A stretch of DNA of 64,000 bases from Nocardioides dokdonensis FR1436. Its GTDB lineage: Bacteria; Actinomycetota; Actinomycetes; Propionibacteriales; Nocardioidaceae. The stretch covers positions 1,426,001 to 1,490,000 of the forward strand of contig NZ_CP015079.1 of NCBI RefSeq assembly GCF_001653335.1, given 5' to 3'. Positions 48,815 to 57,587 of this stretch are shown piece after piece. The translations under genes were made by a program, and so were the position numbers. Under the pieces are notes generated by a model. It saw only the letters and a list, made by a program, of their open reading frames with translations, did not search any database and was not told the DNA's origin. Position 1 is the first letter of the stretch, and each line of letters opens with the position of its first letter.

Positions 48815-49600
48815 GTGAAGAGGACCACGAAGAAGCGCTTGACCCGTGGGGTGATGTACCTGATCTTCGTCGCGGCGATCCTCGCGCTGGTGCTCGCCGC
48901 CGACTGGGCGGCGATCCAGAAGGCGTTCTTCAACGTCGACATCGCCCGGGACGCCTTCCCGGACGTGATCGTCATCGCGGCCAAGAACACCATCGTCTAC
49001 ACCGCGATCGCCTTCGCCGGGGGCATGGTCTTCGGGTTGGTCCTCGCCCTGATGAAGCTCTCGCCGGTGGCGCCCTACCGGTGGGCGGCCACCATCTACA
49101 TCGAGTTCTTCCGGGGGCTGCCCGCCCTGCTCGTGATCTTCACGTTCGCCTTCGCGGTGCCCATCGCCTTCCAGTGGCGCCCGCCGGGGGGGAGCGCCGG
49201 AGCCGGCCTGCTCGCCCTGATCATCGTCTCGGCGGCCTACATCGCCGAGACCATCCGCGCCGGCATCCAGGCGGTCCCCAAGGGTCAGGTCGAGGCGGCC
49301 CACTCGCTGGGCATGCCGGCGGGCTGGACCATGGTCTCGGTGGTGCTGCCCCAGGCGTTCCGGATCGTCATCCCCCCGCTCACCAACGAGCTGGTGGTCC
49401 TGATCAAGGACACCTCCCTGCTCTTCATCGCTGGGATGGCGATCCAGCAGCAGGAGCTCACCACCTTCGCCCGCGACTCGGTCTCCTCGGTGGGCAACTC
49501 GACGCCGCTGACGATCGCGGCCCTGATGTACCTGGCCGTGACCCTGCCGCTGACCCGTCTGGTGGCCTACATGGAGCGCCGCGGCGCGAGAGGACGATGA
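48815..49600 (+). CDS. Polar amino acid ABC transporter permease
   Basis: 261-residue inner-membrane permease of the HisM/GlnP type, forming a homodimer because only one permease gene is present. Helices include [16 protein letters not shown] and [41 protein letters not shown] is the EAA loop that docks the ATPase (shown in part: [19 protein letters not shown]), and [12 protein letters not shown] the family's start of TM3. GTG start with GAGGAG 9-14 nt upstream. Four nt separate it from the ATPase gene. Confidence 0.92.
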   Translation: MKRTTKKRLTRGVMYLIFVAAILALVLAADWAAIQKAFFNVDIARDAFPDVIVIAAKNTIVYTAIAFAGGMVFGLVLALMKLSPVAPYRWAATIYIEFFRGLPALLVIFTFAFAVPIAFQWRPPGGSAGAGLLALIIVSAAYIAETIRAGIQAVPKGQVEAAHSLGMPAGWTMVSVVLPQAFRIVIPPLTNELVVLIKDTSLLFIAGMAIQQQELTTFARDSVSSVGNSTPLTIAALMYLAVTLPLTRLVAYMERRGARGR

Positions 49601-49604
49601 CCAC

Positions 49605-50351
49605 GTGACGAGCCCTGCCTACGACCACGCGATCGACGTCCAGAAGCTGCACAAGTCGTTCGGCGACAACGAGGTGCTCAAGGGCATCGACTTCCACGTC
49701 GACGACGGCGAGGTGGTCTGCGTGATCGGGCCGTCCGGCTCCGGGAAGTCGACCCTGCTGCGCTGCATCAACCAGCTCGAGGTGCCGACCAAGGGCCGGG
49801 TCCTGGTCGAGGGCGTCGACATGACCGACCCGGAGACCGACCTCAACGACGTCCGGTCCCGGATCGGGATGGTCTTCCAGTCGTTCAACCTCTTCCCGCA
49901 CCTCACCGTGACCGACAACCTGACGCTGGCCCAGCGCCGGGTCAAGAAGCGGAGCAAGGCCGACGCCCGGCGCTGCGCCCTGGAGAACCTCGCCAAGGTG
50001 GGCCTCGAGGACAAGGCGGACGCCTACCCCGCCCACCTCTCCGGAGGTCAGCAGCAGCGGGTGGCGATCGCCCGGGCGCTGTCGATGGAGCCCGACCTGA
50101 TGCTCTTCGACGAGCCCACCAGCGCACTCGATCCCGAGCTCGTCGGTGACGTGCTCGCGGTGATGAAGACGCTGGCCTCGGACGGGATGACGATGATGGT
50201 GGTGACCCACGAGATGGGCTTCGCCCGCGAGGTCGGCGACAAGCTGGTCTTCATGGACGAGGGCGTCATCATGGAGGAGGGCGACCCCGTCGAGGTGTTG
50301 TCGAACCCGCAGCACGAGCGGACCCAGGAGTTCCTCTCCAAGGTGCTCTGA
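49605..50351 (+). CDS. Polar amino acid ABC transporter ATP-binding protein
   Basis: 248-residue ABC ATPase of the GlnQ/HisP group. Walker [15 protein letters not shown]-loop [13 protein letters not shown], signature [15 protein letters not shown], Walker [16 protein letters not shown]-loop VVTHEMGFA. All catalytic residues present. GTG start with GAGGA about 11 nt upstream; last gene of the importer operon, followed by hairpins. Confidence 0.95.
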   Translation: MTSPAYDHAIDVQKLHKSFGDNEVLKGIDFHVDDGEVVCVIGPSGSGKSTLLRCINQLEVPTKGRVLVEGVDMTDPETDLNDVRSRIGMVFQSFNLFPHLTVTDNLTLAQRRVKKRSKADARRCALENLAKVGLEDKADAYPAHLSGGQQQRVAIARALSMEPDLMLFDEPTSALDPELVGDVLAVMKTLASDGMTMMVVTHEMGFAREVGDKLVFMDEGVIMEEGDPVEVLSNPQHERTQEFLSKVL

Positions 50352-50354
50352 GCC

Positions 50355-50397
50355 GGGCCCCAGCGGGGGCAAGCCGGGGCCTCGTGCCGCGGCACGC
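50355..50397 (+). terminator. Hairpins after the amino-acid importer
   Basis: GGCCCC/GGGGCC hairpin (50356-50381) followed by the perfect 14-bp palindrome CGTGCCGCGGCACG (50384-50397). Placed directly after the ATPase stop and before the DinB promoter. Confidence 0.45.
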
Positions 50398-50404
50398 TGA
50401 GTCG

Positions 50405-50410
50405 TACAGT
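50405..50410 (+). promoter_or_regulatory. -10 hexamer of DinB-like gene (leaderless)
   Basis: TACAGT, 6 nt before the ATG at 50417; it decides that start over an upstream CCGCGGCACGCTGAG reading. Confidence 0.5.
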
Positions 50411-50416
50411 CGAGGC

Positions 50417-50920
50417 ATGAGTCCCGGTGACCTGCTGGCCGACGCCCTGGGCCGAGTCGTGGAGGGCGTCGAGGCGGTGCTCGACGGCCTGGACGTCGAC
50501 GAGCTCGCCTGGCGTCCCGCTGTCGGCGCCAACTCGATCGCGTGGCTGGTCTGGCACCTGACCCGGGTGTACGACGACCACGTCGCCGCTGCGGCCGGCC
50601 GGGACCAGGTGCACGTCGCGTCGGGGTACGCCGAGCGGTTCGCACTGCCGCTGGAGCGGGACGACACGGGCTTCGGCCACAGCGCCGACGACGCGGCCGC
50701 GGTGCGCGCGCCGGCCGACCTGCTGGCGGCCTACCTCGAGGAGGTGCACCGGACGGCGAGCGCCTGGATCCGCACCCTGGACCCGGCCGCGCTCGACCGC
50801 GTCGTGGACGAGCGGTGGGACCCTCCGGTCACGCTCGGGGTGCGGCTGGTCAGCGTGCTCGGCGACTGCACGCAGCACGTGGGCCAGGCGGCGTACGTCC
50901 GGGGGCTGCTCGACCGCTGA
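50417..50920 (+). CDS. DinB-family (DUF664) protein
   Basis: 167-residue four-helix-bundle protein of the DinB/YfiT superfamily. Metal-binding histidines are suggested by LVWHLTRVYDDH and GDCTQHVGQAAYV. Relatives include mycothiol-dependent maleylpyruvate isomerase and many proteins of unknown activity; a thiol-transferase or detoxification role is plausible because actinobacteria make mycothiol, but it is inference. Single gene; convergent with the MocR regulator, 20 bp apart. Confidence 0.8.
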   Translation: MSPGDLLADALGRVVEGVEAVLDGLDVDELAWRPAVGANSIAWLVWHLTRVYDDHVAAAAGRDQVHVASGYAERFALPLERDDTGFGHSADDAAAVRAPADLLAAYLEEVHRTASAWIRTLDPAALDRVVDERWDPPVTLGVRLVSVLGDCTQHVGQAAYVRGLLDR

Positions 50921-50940
50921 CCTCCGGCCGGCAGGTCGGC

Positions 50941-52302
50941 TCACCGCGCCCGGGCGCCCCAGCCCACGGTCTGCGCCGCGTCCGCGATGCGCTGGGCGAG
51001 GTCGTCGTGACCCTCGACCACCAGGCCGCAGGTGAGCCGGACGTGGCCCTGCGGAGTCGGCAGCGCGGCGAACGGCGACCCGGCGCTGACCCCGATCCCC
51101 TGGCTGGCCAGGCGGACCACGGCCGCCGTCTCGTCCTCGACCGGGATCCACATGTTGAGGCCCTCGGTTCCTCCCACGCTGACACTGCGGGCGGCGAGCG
51201 CGTCCCGCAGGAGGCGCCGCCTCCGGGCGTACTCCTGCTGGGCCCGCTCCACCTGCGCCACCGCCGCCGGCTCCGTCAGCAGCCCGACCAGGATGCGTTG
51301 CAGCAGCCGGCTGCTCCAGCCCTGGCCCAGGTGGCGACGACGGTCGACGGCGCGCATGAGCTCCGGGGGGCCGCTCATGGCTGCGAGGCGCAGGTCGGGG
51401 CCGTAGGACTTGGAGAAGCTGCGGATGTGCACCGACTGCTCCGGGAGCCACTCGCCCAGGCTGAGCGCCGGGGTCGGGGAGAGGCCGTGGGCGGAGTCGT
51501 CCTCGATCACCAGCGTCTCGCCCAGCCCGACCAGCTCCGCCAGCCGGCGGGCCCGACGCCGGGTGGTGGTGACACCGGTCGGGTTCTGCCCACGGGGCTG
51601 GAGGACCACAGCGGCGACCGGGCGCTGCAGGGCCTGGGCGAACGCGTCGGGGTCGAGGCCCTCGTCGTCGACCGGCACCCCCACGATCTCGACGGACAGC
51701 GCCTCGAGCAGGTCGACCACGGGGGGGAAGCAGGGGTGCTCCACCACGACCCGGTCCCCCGGGCGCAGGGCCGTGCGGGTCACGAGGTCGAGCGCGTCCA
51801 TGGCGCCGTCCACGACGGCGAGCCGAGGGGGCGGGTAGGGCCAGTCCGCGCGCAGCAGCTCGGCGAGCTCGGGCAGCACCGGGTCCTGCAGGTAGCTGTT
51901 CGGGGTGCCCGCCCGGTCGACCTGGCTCAGCACCACGCCCAGGGTGGGGAGGAGGTCCTGGTCGGGGACCCCGGTCGAGAGGTCCTGGGCCAGCGGCGCC
52001 GGCTGCGCCAGCGCACGCCGGTACCGCCCGACCCCGGCGCCGGTCACGTCGAGGACGGTGGTGCCGTGGCGCCCGGCGGTGCGTACGGTCCCGGACCGGG
52101 CCAGCAACGCCCAGGCCGAGGAGACGGTCGTCGGCGAGAGGGCGAGCTCGGTGGCGATGGTGCGGATCGGCGGGAGCTTGGTGCCCGGCACCAGCACCCC
52201 GTCCGCGATGGCGAGGGTCACGGCGGCGACGAGGCCTCGGGCCGTGGGGTGCTCCAGGCGCTCCTCGAGAGCCGACAGCAGCGCGCGCACATTTTGTAAC
52301 AT
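50941..52302 (-). CDS. MocR-type GntR regulator with aminotransferase domain
   Basis: 453-residue transcription factor: N-terminal GntR winged helix (PPIRTIATELALSPTTVSSA, WALLARSG) joined to a fold-type I aminotransferase domain that binds PLP. NPTG (PRGQNPTGVTT), VIEDDSAH and IRSFSKSYGPDLRLA with the Schiff-base lysine are present, so PLP binding is likely, probably sensing an amino compound. Divergent from mmsA. The ATG overlaps TATGTTAC; a leaderless GTG at 52290, 7 nt after the -10 TATGTT, is equally or more likely. Confidence 0.88.
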   Translation of the reverse strand: MLQNVRALLSALEERLEHPTARGLVAAVTLAIADGVLVPGTKLPPIRTIATELALSPTTVSSAWALLARSGTVRTAGRHGTTVLDVTGAGVGRYRRALAQPAPLAQDLSTGVPDQDLLPTLGVVLSQVDRAGTPNSYLQDPVLPELAELLRADWPYPPPRLAVVDGAMDALDLVTRTALRPGDRVVVEHPCFPPVVDLLEALSVEIVGVPVDDEGLDPDAFAQALQRPVAAVVLQPRGQNPTGVTTTRRRARRLAELVGLGETLVIEDDSAHGLSPTPALSLGEWLPEQSVHIRSFSKSYGPDLRLAAMSGPPELMRAVDRRRHLGQGWSSRLLQRILVGLLTEPAAVAQVERAQQEYARRRRLLRDALAARSVSVGGTEGLNMWIPVEDETAAVVRLASQGIGVSAGSPFAALPTPQGHVRLTCGLVVEGHDDLAQRIADAAQTVGWGARAR

Positions 52303-52343
52303 AACAGAGTGGCCTTTGTGCCACCCTGTCGCAGATCTACGCT
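52298..52343. promoter_or_regulatory. Divergent promoter region MocR / mmsA
   Basis: Minus strand: TATGTT (52303-52298), with GTTAT-GTTAC as a short direct repeat that may be the regulator's site. Plus strand: TTGTGC (52316-52321), 16-bp spacer, TACGCT (52338-52343), 7 nt before the mmsA ATG. Confidence 0.45.
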
Positions 52344-52350
52344 TCCCGCC

Positions 52351-53841
52351 ATGACCACTCGCATCTCGCACTGGATCGACGGACGCCCCTCCCCGGGGAC
52401 CTCGGGCCGCACCTCGGCCGTCTACAACCCCGCTACCGGCCAGCAGAGCGCCGAGGTGGACCTCGCCGGCGCGGACGACCTCGAGCGGGCGGTCGCCAGC
52501 GCCTCGGCTGCTGCCAAGCAGTGGCGCAGCGCCTCCCTGTCGACACGTGCGGCAGTGCTCTTCGCGTTCCGCGAGCAGCTGCACCAGCGCAGCGACGAGC
52601 TCGCCGCGATCGTGACCGCCGAGCACGGGAAGGTGCTGGCCGACGCTGCCGGGGAGATCGCCCGCGGCCTCGAGAACGTCGAGTTCGCCACCGGGGTGCC
52701 CCACCTGATGAAGGGCGGCTTCTCCGAGCAGGCCGGCACCGGCGTCGACGTCTACTCGATCCGCCAGGCCCTCGGCGTGGTCGCCGGCATCACCCCGTTC
52801 AACTTCCCCGCCATGGTGCCGCTGTGGATGTGCGCCAACGCGATCGCGACCGGCAACGCGTTCATCCTCAAGCCGAGCGAGCGGGACCCCTCCGCGGCCG
52901 TGTTCCTGGCCGAGCTGTGGCGCGACGCCGGTCTCCCCGACGGCGTCTTCACCGTGCTGCACGGCGACAAGGAGGCGGTCGACGGGCTGCTGCGCCACCC
53001 GGAGGTGGCTGCGATCAGCTTCGTGGGGTCGACCCCGATCGCCCGCTACATCTACGAGACGGGGACCGCCCAGGGCAAGCGCGTGCAGGCGCTCGGCGGC
53101 GCCAAGAACCACATGGTGGTCCTCCCGGACGCGGACGTCGACATGGCCGCCGACGCGGCGGTCTCCGCGGCGTACGGCGCCGCCGGCGAGCGGTGCATGG
53201 CGATCTCGGTGGTCGTGGCCGTCGGTGACGTCGCGGACTCCCTGGTCAGTGCGGTCGCCGACCGCCTGCCCCGGCTGCGGATCGGCAACGGCGCCGACGA
53301 CGGGGTCGACATGGGCCCCCTCATCAGCGGCGAGCACCGCGACAAGGTCGCCGGTTACATCGCGGCCGGGGAGGCCGCCGGCGCGCGGCTCGTCGTCGAC
53401 GGGCGCCGGGCCTCGGTCCCGGCTGAGGGGTTCTTCCTCGGCACCACGCTGCTCGACGACGTGACCCCGGACATGACGGTCTACACCGACGAGATCTTCG
53501 GGCCGGTGCTGTCGGTGGTGCGCGTCGCCACCTACGACGAGGCCGTGGCGCTGATCAATGCCAACCCGTACGCCAACGGCACCGCGATCTTCACCCGCGA
53601 CGGCGGCGCCGCCCGTGAGTTCCAGCTCGACGTCGAGGTCGGGATGGTGGGCATCAACGTGCCGATCCCGGTGCCGGTGTCCTACTACTCCTTCGGCGGC
53701 TGGAAGGACTCCCTCTTCGGCGACACCCACATGTACGGACCCGAGGGCATCAAGTTCTTCACGCGCGGCAAGGTCGTCACCTCGCGCTGGCCAGACCCCG
53801 CCACCTCCCAGGTGGACCTGGGCTTCCCCCGCACCCGCTGA
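52351..53841 (+). CDS. mmsA: CoA-acylating (methyl)malonate-semialdehyde dehydrogenase
   Basis: Oxidises methylmalonate or malonate semialdehyde with NAD+ and CoA to propionyl- or acetyl-CoA plus CO2. 496 residues. ITPFNFPAMVPLWM is typical of MMSDH (not general ALDH), GGAKNHMVV, ERCMAIS with catalytic C282 and EIFGPVLSVV follow. The following omega-aminotransferase suggests the semialdehyde comes from beta-alanine or 3-aminoisobutyrate. First gene of the plus-strand side controlled by the divergent MocR regulator. Confidence 0.93.
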   Translation: MTTRISHWIDGRPSPGTSGRTSAVYNPATGQQSAEVDLAGADDLERAVASASAAAKQWRSASLSTRAAVLFAFREQLHQRSDELAAIVTAEHGKVLADAAGEIARGLENVEFATGVPHLMKGGFSEQAGTGVDVYSIRQALGVVAGITPFNFPAMVPLWMCANAIATGNAFILKPSERDPSAAVFLAELWRDAGLPDGVFTVLHGDKEAVDGLLRHPEVAAISFVGSTPIARYIYETGTAQGKRVQALGGAKNHMVVLPDADVDMAADAAVSAAYGAAGERCMAISVVVAVGDVADSLVSAVADRLPRLRIGNGADDGVDMGPLISGEHRDKVAGYIAAGEAAGARLVVDGRRASVPAEGFFLGTTLLDDVTPDMTVYTDEIFGPVLSVVRVATYDEAVALINANPYANGTAIFTRDGGAAREFQLDVEVGMVGINVPIPVPVSYYSFGGWKDSLFGDTHMYGPEGIKFFTRGKVVTSRWPDPATSQVDLGFPRTR

Positions 53842-53864
53842 CCACGCCAGAGGAGAACGCCACG

Positions 53865-55229
53865 ATGACCGAGACCTCCCTCCTGCCCTCGCTCTCCGAG
53901 GAGCAGGTGCGCCGCGACGACCGCGCCCACGTCTTCCACTCCTGGTCGGCCCAGGCGCAGATCGACCCGCTGCCGATCGCGGCGGCGCTCGGCTCGCACT
54001 TCTGGGACTACGCAGGGACCAAGTACCTCGACTTCTCCTCGCAGCTGGTCAACGTCAACATCGGTTATCAGCACCCCCGGCTGGTGGCCGCGATCCAGGA
54101 GTACGCCGGGCGCTTGTGCACGGTGGCCCCGCCCTTCGCCAACGACATGCGCTCGGAGGCCGCGCGGCTGCTGGCCGACCTGGCGCCCGGCACCTTGAAC
54201 AAGGTGTTCTTCACCAACGGCGGGGCGGACGCCAACGAGCACGCGGTGCGGATGGCGCGGTTGCACACGGGCCGGAGCAAGGTGCTCGCCGCCTACCGCA
54301 GCTACCACGGCGCCACCGCCGGGGCGATCACGATGACCGGTGATCCGCGCCGGTGGGGGGCCGAGCCCGGCCTGCCCGGGGTCGTGCACTTCTGGGGGCC
54401 CTACCCCTACCGGTCGGCCTTCCACTCCAGCGACGTGGAGGAGGAGGGCGCGCGCGCCCTGCAGCACCTGCGCGACACGATCATGGTCGAGGGGCCAGGC
54501 ACCATCGCCGCGGTCGTGCTCGAGACGGTCGTCGGGACCAACGGCATCCTGGTGCCGCCGCCGGGCTACCTCGAGGGTGTCCGGCAGATCTGCGACGAGC
54601 ACGGCATCCTGCTGGTGGCCGACGAGGTGATGAGCGGGTTCGGCCGCTGCGGGGAGTGGTTCGCCGTCGACCACTGGGCGATCACCCCCGACCTGATCAC
54701 CTTCGCCAAGGGCGTGAACTCCGGCTACGTCCCGATCGGTGGCGTCCTGATCTCCGACACCGTCGCCGCGACCTTCGACGACCGGGCCTACCCCGGCGGG
54801 CTGACCTACTCCGGGCACCCGCTGGCCTGCGCCTCCGCGGTCGCCTCGATGACGATCATGCGCGAGGAGGGCATCGTCGAGCACGCCCGCGACCTCGGCA
54901 CCGACGTGATCGGGCCCGCGCTGGCCAAGCTCGCTGAGAACCACCCCAGCGTCGGCGACGTACGAGGGCTCGGCGTGTTCTGGGCCCTGGAGCTGGTCAG
55001 GGACCGTGACACCCGGGAGCCCCTGGTGCCCTACAACGCGTCGGGCTCCGACGCGGCGCCGATGGGCGAGGTCGCCGCCGAGTGCAAGCGCCGCGGCCTG
55101 TGGCCCTTCGTCCACTTCAACCGCGTCCACGTCGTCCCGCCGTGCACGACGACCGCCGACGAGGTCCTGGAGGGCATCGAGGTGCTCGACGAGGCGCTGG
55201 GCGTCGCCGATCGCTACTACCGCGGCTGA
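53865..55229 (+). CDS. Class III omega-aminotransferase
   Basis: 454-residue PLP enzyme of the omega-amino-acid:pyruvate transaminase type. FFTNGGADANEHAVRMARLH, AYRSYHGATAGAITMTGDPR, LLVADEVMSGFGRCGEWFAV and ITFAKGVNSGYVPIGGV with Schiff-base K282 are seen. The last block is like beta-alanine or taurine transaminases. Given mmsA 23 nt upstream, the natural donor is probably beta-alanine or 3-aminoisobutyrate (inference). Its 3' end overlaps the convergent GntR gene by 13 nt. Confidence 0.9.
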   Translation: MTETSLLPSLSEEQVRRDDRAHVFHSWSAQAQIDPLPIAAALGSHFWDYAGTKYLDFSSQLVNVNIGYQHPRLVAAIQEYAGRLCTVAPPFANDMRSEAARLLADLAPGTLNKVFFTNGGADANEHAVRMARLHTGRSKVLAAYRSYHGATAGAITMTGDPRRWGAEPGLPGVVHFWGPYPYRSAFHSSDVEEEGARALQHLRDTIMVEGPGTIAAVVLETVVGTNGILVPPPGYLEGVRQICDEHGILLVADEVMSGFGRCGEWFAVDHWAITPDLITFAKGVNSGYVPIGGVLISDTVAATFDDRAYPGGLTYSGHPLACASAVASMTIMREEGIVEHARDLGTDVIGPALAKLAENHPSVGDVRGLGVFWALELVRDRDTREPLVPYNASGSDAAPMGEVAAECKRRGLWPFVHFNRVHVVPPCTTTADEVLEGIEVLDEALGVADRYYRG

Positions 55230-56008
55230 CCGGGCTCCGCCTCGAGGGCGTCGGCGGCGTCGTCGGTCTCGAGCAGTGCCAGCAGAGACGTGCGCTCGGA
55301 CTCGTCGACGTAGTCGGCGTAGTAGCCGTAGAGCGAGTTCTGGGCCATCCGGGCGGCCAGGGGGCCGTCGCCGGCTCGGATGGCGGCGAGCACGTCGCGG
55401 TGGTGCTGCAACGAACGATGCATCAGCTCGGTGCTGCTGTCCGAGCGGGTGATGCGGTCCGAGATCAGCGACAGCACCACGCCGCGCACCACCTCGGTGC
55501 AGACCTGGATCAGGCGGTTGCGACTGGCGCGGGCGACCTCCTCGTGGAAGGCGAAGTCGGCCTCGCTGAACGACGCGTCGTCAGCCCCGATCGCCGCCGC
55601 CATCTGCTCGATGCGCTGCTCCATCGCAGCCAGCTCGTCCTCGGTGCGCAGCCTGGCGGCCAGCAGGTTGGCCGAGCGGTCCAGGATCATCCGGAACGAC
55701 ACCAGCTCGGTGAGGTTGAGCTGCTCCACGTGGATCAGCATCAGCATCTGCTTCGCGAGCCGGTCGGAGGAGAAGGGCAGGATCTCGGGGCCTCGTGGGT
55801 CGCCGTGCCGCGAGCGGATCACGCCGTTGCTCTCCAGCACCCGCAGGGCCTCGCGCACGGTGGACCGGCTGGCGCCGAACTGGGTGACCAGCTCGCGCTC
55901 GCTGGGCAGCCGTGCCCCGGGCAGCAGGTCGCCGGTGGCGACCGCCGCCTCGATCTGCTCGATGATCCGTTCCGACAGGCGGACCGTCTGGACCTGCTGG
56001 AAGCTCAT
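55217..56008 (-). CDS. FadR-subfamily GntR transcriptional regulator
   Basis: 263-residue repressor: GntR winged helix (LPSERELVTQFGASRSTVRE, ALRVLESNGVI) and a C-terminal all-helical FCD ligand-binding domain with metal-binding residues in FAFHEEVARAS (Asp/His pattern) and HRDVLAAIRAGD. ATG overlaps the amidase stop by 4 nt, so the amidase and its likely regulator are co-translated. A perfect FadR-type operator lies at the divergent promoter of the operon, which fits autoregulation. Confidence 0.9.
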   Translation of the reverse strand: MSFQQVQTVRLSERIIEQIEAAVATGDLLPGARLPSERELVTQFGASRSTVREALRVLESNGVIRSRHGDPRGPEILPFSSDRLAKQMLMLIHVEQLNLTELVSFRMILDRSANLLAARLRTEDELAAMEQRIEQMAAAIGADDASFSEADFAFHEEVARASRNRLIQVCTEVVRGVVLSLISDRITRSDSSTELMHRSLQHHRDVLAAIRAGDGPLAARMAQNSLYGYYADYVDESERTSLLALLETDDAADALEAEPGQPR

Positions 56009-57423
56009 CGGTCCCCGCCGCCCTCGGGGGCGTGGGGCCACGCCGGCACGGCGCTGACGGGTCGCACCTGCTCGTACCAGGCCAGGACCCGCAGCACCCC
56101 GACGTCGTCGAAGCGGGGGCCGGCGACCTGGACCCCGATGGGCCGGCCGTCCCGGGTGGACCCGCAGTTGATCGTGCCTGCCGGTTGCCCGGACATGTTG
56201 TACGGGGCGGTGAAGCCGATGTGCGACATGCCCTGGCCCGGCGCGGTGAACGGCATCGGCTGCTCGGCAGGGAAGGCCGCGACCGGGGCCACCGGCGATA
56301 TCGTCACGTCGTACGGCGCCGTGGCCGCGACCGTGCGCGACTGCATCTCCATGATGCTGCTGTAGCAGTCGAGGACCCGCGCCCCCGACACGTCGGCGCC
56401 CCGGTGCACCCAGTCGACGATGTACGGGAGGACCCGCTTCTTCCGGTCCGCGGGCAGCCGGCGGTAGTCGTTCCAGGACCGCACCTGCCAGAACTGGTCG
56501 AGGTCGTCCAGCAGGTCCTGGTGCAGGAACGGTGCCAGCTCGTCGACCGCGGCGCCCGCCGCTGCGAACGACTCCGCCACGGCGCGCACCGCCGCGGTCA
56601 CCTCGGGGTCGACCGGTGCGCCGCACCCGGCGTCGAGGTGCAGCGCCACGCGCAGGCCACGGACGTCGATGGCCAGGTCGGACCAGGCGAGGTCCGCGGG
56701 GGGCAGGCTCGTCCAGTCCCGGTCGTCCCGACGGCTCAGCACGCTCATGAACAGGGCCGCGTCCGCCACGGTGCGCGTCATCGGGCCCGCCGCCCGACCG
56801 AGGTAGGGCTGGTCGAGGGCCACCCGACCGAAGCTGGGCTTCAGGGTGACCAGCCCGAGCCAGGACCCGGGGAGACGGATCGAGCCACCCACGTCGCTGC
56901 CGACGTGGAGCGGGCCGTAGCCACCGGCGGCAGCGGCCCCGGCGCCGGAGCTGGAGCCGCCGGTCGTCCACTCCGGGTTCCACGGGCTCCGGGTGATCCC
57001 GTGGATGCTCGAGACGCCGGACGAGAGCATCCCCCAGTCCGGCATCACGGTGGAGCCGAGCACCACGGCCCCGGCCTCCTGGGTGCGCTCGGTGATCGGC
57101 GCGTCGCGCTGCGGGACGACCGGCACCACGCCCGCCGTGCCGCTGGGCATCGGGACCCCGGCGCGGGCGACGTTCTCCTTGAGAGTCACCGGGACGCCGT
57201 CGAGCGGGCCGACGGGGGCGCCACGGCTCCACCGCGCCTCGCTGGCCCGCGCCGAGGCGCGCGACTCGTCGGGATCGCGCACCCAGAACGCGTTGAGCAC
57301 CGGTTCACGTGCCTCGATCACCTGCTGGACGGCGTCGTGGACCGCCACGGGGGACAGGTCGCCGGCACGGAACCCCGCAAGCATCTCGGCCGCGGAGAGC
57401 CAGGCCAGTCGGTCGTGGGACAT
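56005..57423 (-). CDS. Amidase-signature hydrolase
   Basis: 472-residue amidase with the Ser-cisSer-Lys triad: K82 in VTLKENVARAG, S158 in GGSSSGAGAA and nucleophile S181 in GSDVGGSIRLP. The C-terminal half varies among amidases and gives no substrate. No signal peptide, so it acts on imported amides. First gene of a minus operon with the FadR-type regulator, divergent from the dehydrogenase/peptide-importer operon that may bring in its substrate. Confidence 0.9.
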   Translation of the reverse strand: MSHDRLAWLSAAEMLAGFRAGDLSPVAVHDAVQQVIEAREPVLNAFWVRDPDESRASARASEARWSRGAPVGPLDGVPVTLKENVARAGVPMPSGTAGVVPVVPQRDAPITERTQEAGAVVLGSTVMPDWGMLSSGVSSIHGITRSPWNPEWTTGGSSSGAGAAAAGGYGPLHVGSDVGGSIRLPGSWLGLVTLKPSFGRVALDQPYLGRAAGPMTRTVADAALFMSVLSRRDDRDWTSLPPADLAWSDLAIDVRGLRVALHLDAGCGAPVDPEVTAAVRAVAESFAAAGAAVDELAPFLHQDLLDDLDQFWQVRSWNDYRRLPADRKKRVLPYIVDWVHRGADVSGARVLDCYSSIMEMQSRTVAATAPYDVTISPVAPVAAFPAEQPMPFTAPGQGMSHIGFTAPYNMSGQPAGTINCGSTRDGRPIGVQVAGPRFDDVGVLRVLAWYEQVRPVSAVPAWPHAPEGGGDR

Positions 57424-57530
57424 GCGGGCTCCTGCTCCAGTGGGTGAGGCGCAGGTCGGGATCGTCGACCCTGACACCTCTTGACTTATGAGAAGTGAGC
57501 AGCCACCGTAGCCTGAATTGTGACTGAGGT

Positions 57531-57547
57531 CACTGGTCAGACCAGTG
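57531..57547. promoter_or_regulatory. FadR-type operator
   Basis: CACTGGTCAGACCAGTG, a perfect 17-bp palindrome with the TGGTC-N-GACCA core known for FadR-subfamily GntR proteins. It lies 107 bp from the amidase ATG and 40 bp before the dehydrogenase GTG, so it can control both directions. TTGACT at 57481 may be a -35. Confidence 0.7.
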
Positions 57548-57587
57548 GATCGGCACTCGGGAAGTCGGAGCCGTCGAAGGGAGTGTC

